A DNA stretch of 64,000 bases, taken from contig NC_133901.1 in assembly GCF_964199755.1 (NCBI RefSeq), forward strand, positions 26,872,397 to 26,936,396, written 5' to 3'. The notes under the pieces are model-generated. The model saw only the letters and a program-made list of their open reading frames with translations. It ran no database searches and was not told where the DNA came from. Made by a program: the position numbers and the translations under genes. This document shows, piece by piece, positions 63,327-64,000 of the stretch. The stretch is from Larus michahellis. Its lineage: Eukaryota > Chordata > Aves > Charadriiformes > Laridae. Numbering within the stretch: the stretch's first letter is position 1; each line of letters begins with the position of its first letter.

Positions 63327-64000
63327 GGTGAAAATTTTGGGATTTGTGCTTTTTCCAGCATTCAGAATCTCCAGAGATCAAGGCTTCTGTAAGCGTGCTC
63401 CCCAGCCTGCTCCTTGGTGAAAATCAGCAGCATTCAATTGCAGGTGCACTTTGTTCAACAGTTTATCTTGCTTACCTTGGCACACGTCACCTCATAATGA
63501 CTACAGGAAAAAAAAAAAGCCTACCTCTCTTCACACCGCCTCTACACTTGGAAAAAAATTCAGACTAGGAAATTGCAAAATATCCGAGGCACCAATGAGG
63601 TTGTCACTGCTTTAGCACCACCTATAGACTCAGACAAACAGCTACACACTGACTCACAGGGGTAAGGCAGGGCTGCATAAGGAAATCCTCATTTTAAGTA
63701 TGACTTCTATGTATTCCCTACGTGTCGGGGCTCAGGAAGCAAAAGCAGATTCAAGTGAAACACTTTATCTGACAGAGCTGATGGTCACTTTTTTGCCACA
63801 TTCTCAGCATTGTCATGAATTTCCTAAAGCCGTAACAAGAAACATGGGCTTTTACAAGAGTGAAGCCTGTACGCTCTCCAGGTGGTACAGTGCATGCCAA
63901 GTGCACATCTCCTCAAATTTAATAGCAAGTGCTATGAAATAGCTGAAGTAGTTTGATTTTTTTTTTTTAAGGTTTTAGAGAAGGCCCAGGGAGGCTTCTC
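63327..64000. other. Sequence upstream of the MELTF start codon
   Basis: Probable 5' UTR and promoter side of MELTF, but unlike PIGZ and NCBP2 it is not a CpG island. No TATA box in convincing position, so the transcription start may be further right or in a separate non-coding first exon. Nothing else recognised. Confidence 0.5.

Overview
This is vertebrate nuclear DNA, almost certainly from a bird. Genes are split into short exons with GT-AG introns, promoters are CpG islands, and the interspersed repeats are CR1 LINE fragments with the avian 3' end (near TTCTATGATTCTGTG). Proteins were assigned by reading exons by eye and comparing them with recalled vertebrate families. No search was run.

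Layout. (1) 1-19,860, plus strand: the 3' nine coding exons of pancreatic procarboxypeptidase B (CPB1). The first two coding exons lie off the left edge. (2) 19,860-34,070: a gene-poor interval with two CR1 copies and, at 31,451-33,206, a decayed second carboxypeptidase in the same orientation as CPB1. Its residues and its position both resemble CPA3, which follows CPB1 in mammals. (3) 34,071-38,811: a divergent pair, NCBP2 (minus, nuclear cap-binding subunit, 157 aa) and NCBP2AS2 (plus, 91 aa microprotein). They share a CpG-island promoter with five perfect TCTCGCGAGA palindromes. One NCBP2 intron looks U12-type. (4) 38,812-43,760: PIGZ (minus, GPI mannosyltransferase 4, two coding exons, 559 aa) with its own CpG island and an NRF1-like palindrome. 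(5) 43,900-63,326: MELTF (minus, melanotransferrin, 15 coding exons, 740 aa, GPI-anchored two-lobe transferrin), apparently complete.

Functional links. NCBP2, NCBP2AS2, PIGZ and MELTF reproduce the block known from human 3q29. PIGZ adds a side mannose to GPI anchors and its neighbour MELTF is a GPI-anchored protein. This is a thematic link, not evidence of co-regulation. CPB1 and the CPA3-like relic belong to a different human region (3q24), so the window spans a junction of two blocks that are separate in human.

Most notable observations: the CPA3-like relic, loss of iron-ligand residues in both MELTF lobes, the 43-bp-spaced TCTCGCGAGA array with a duplicated upstream ATG before NCBP2AS2, and the U12-type NCBP2 intron.
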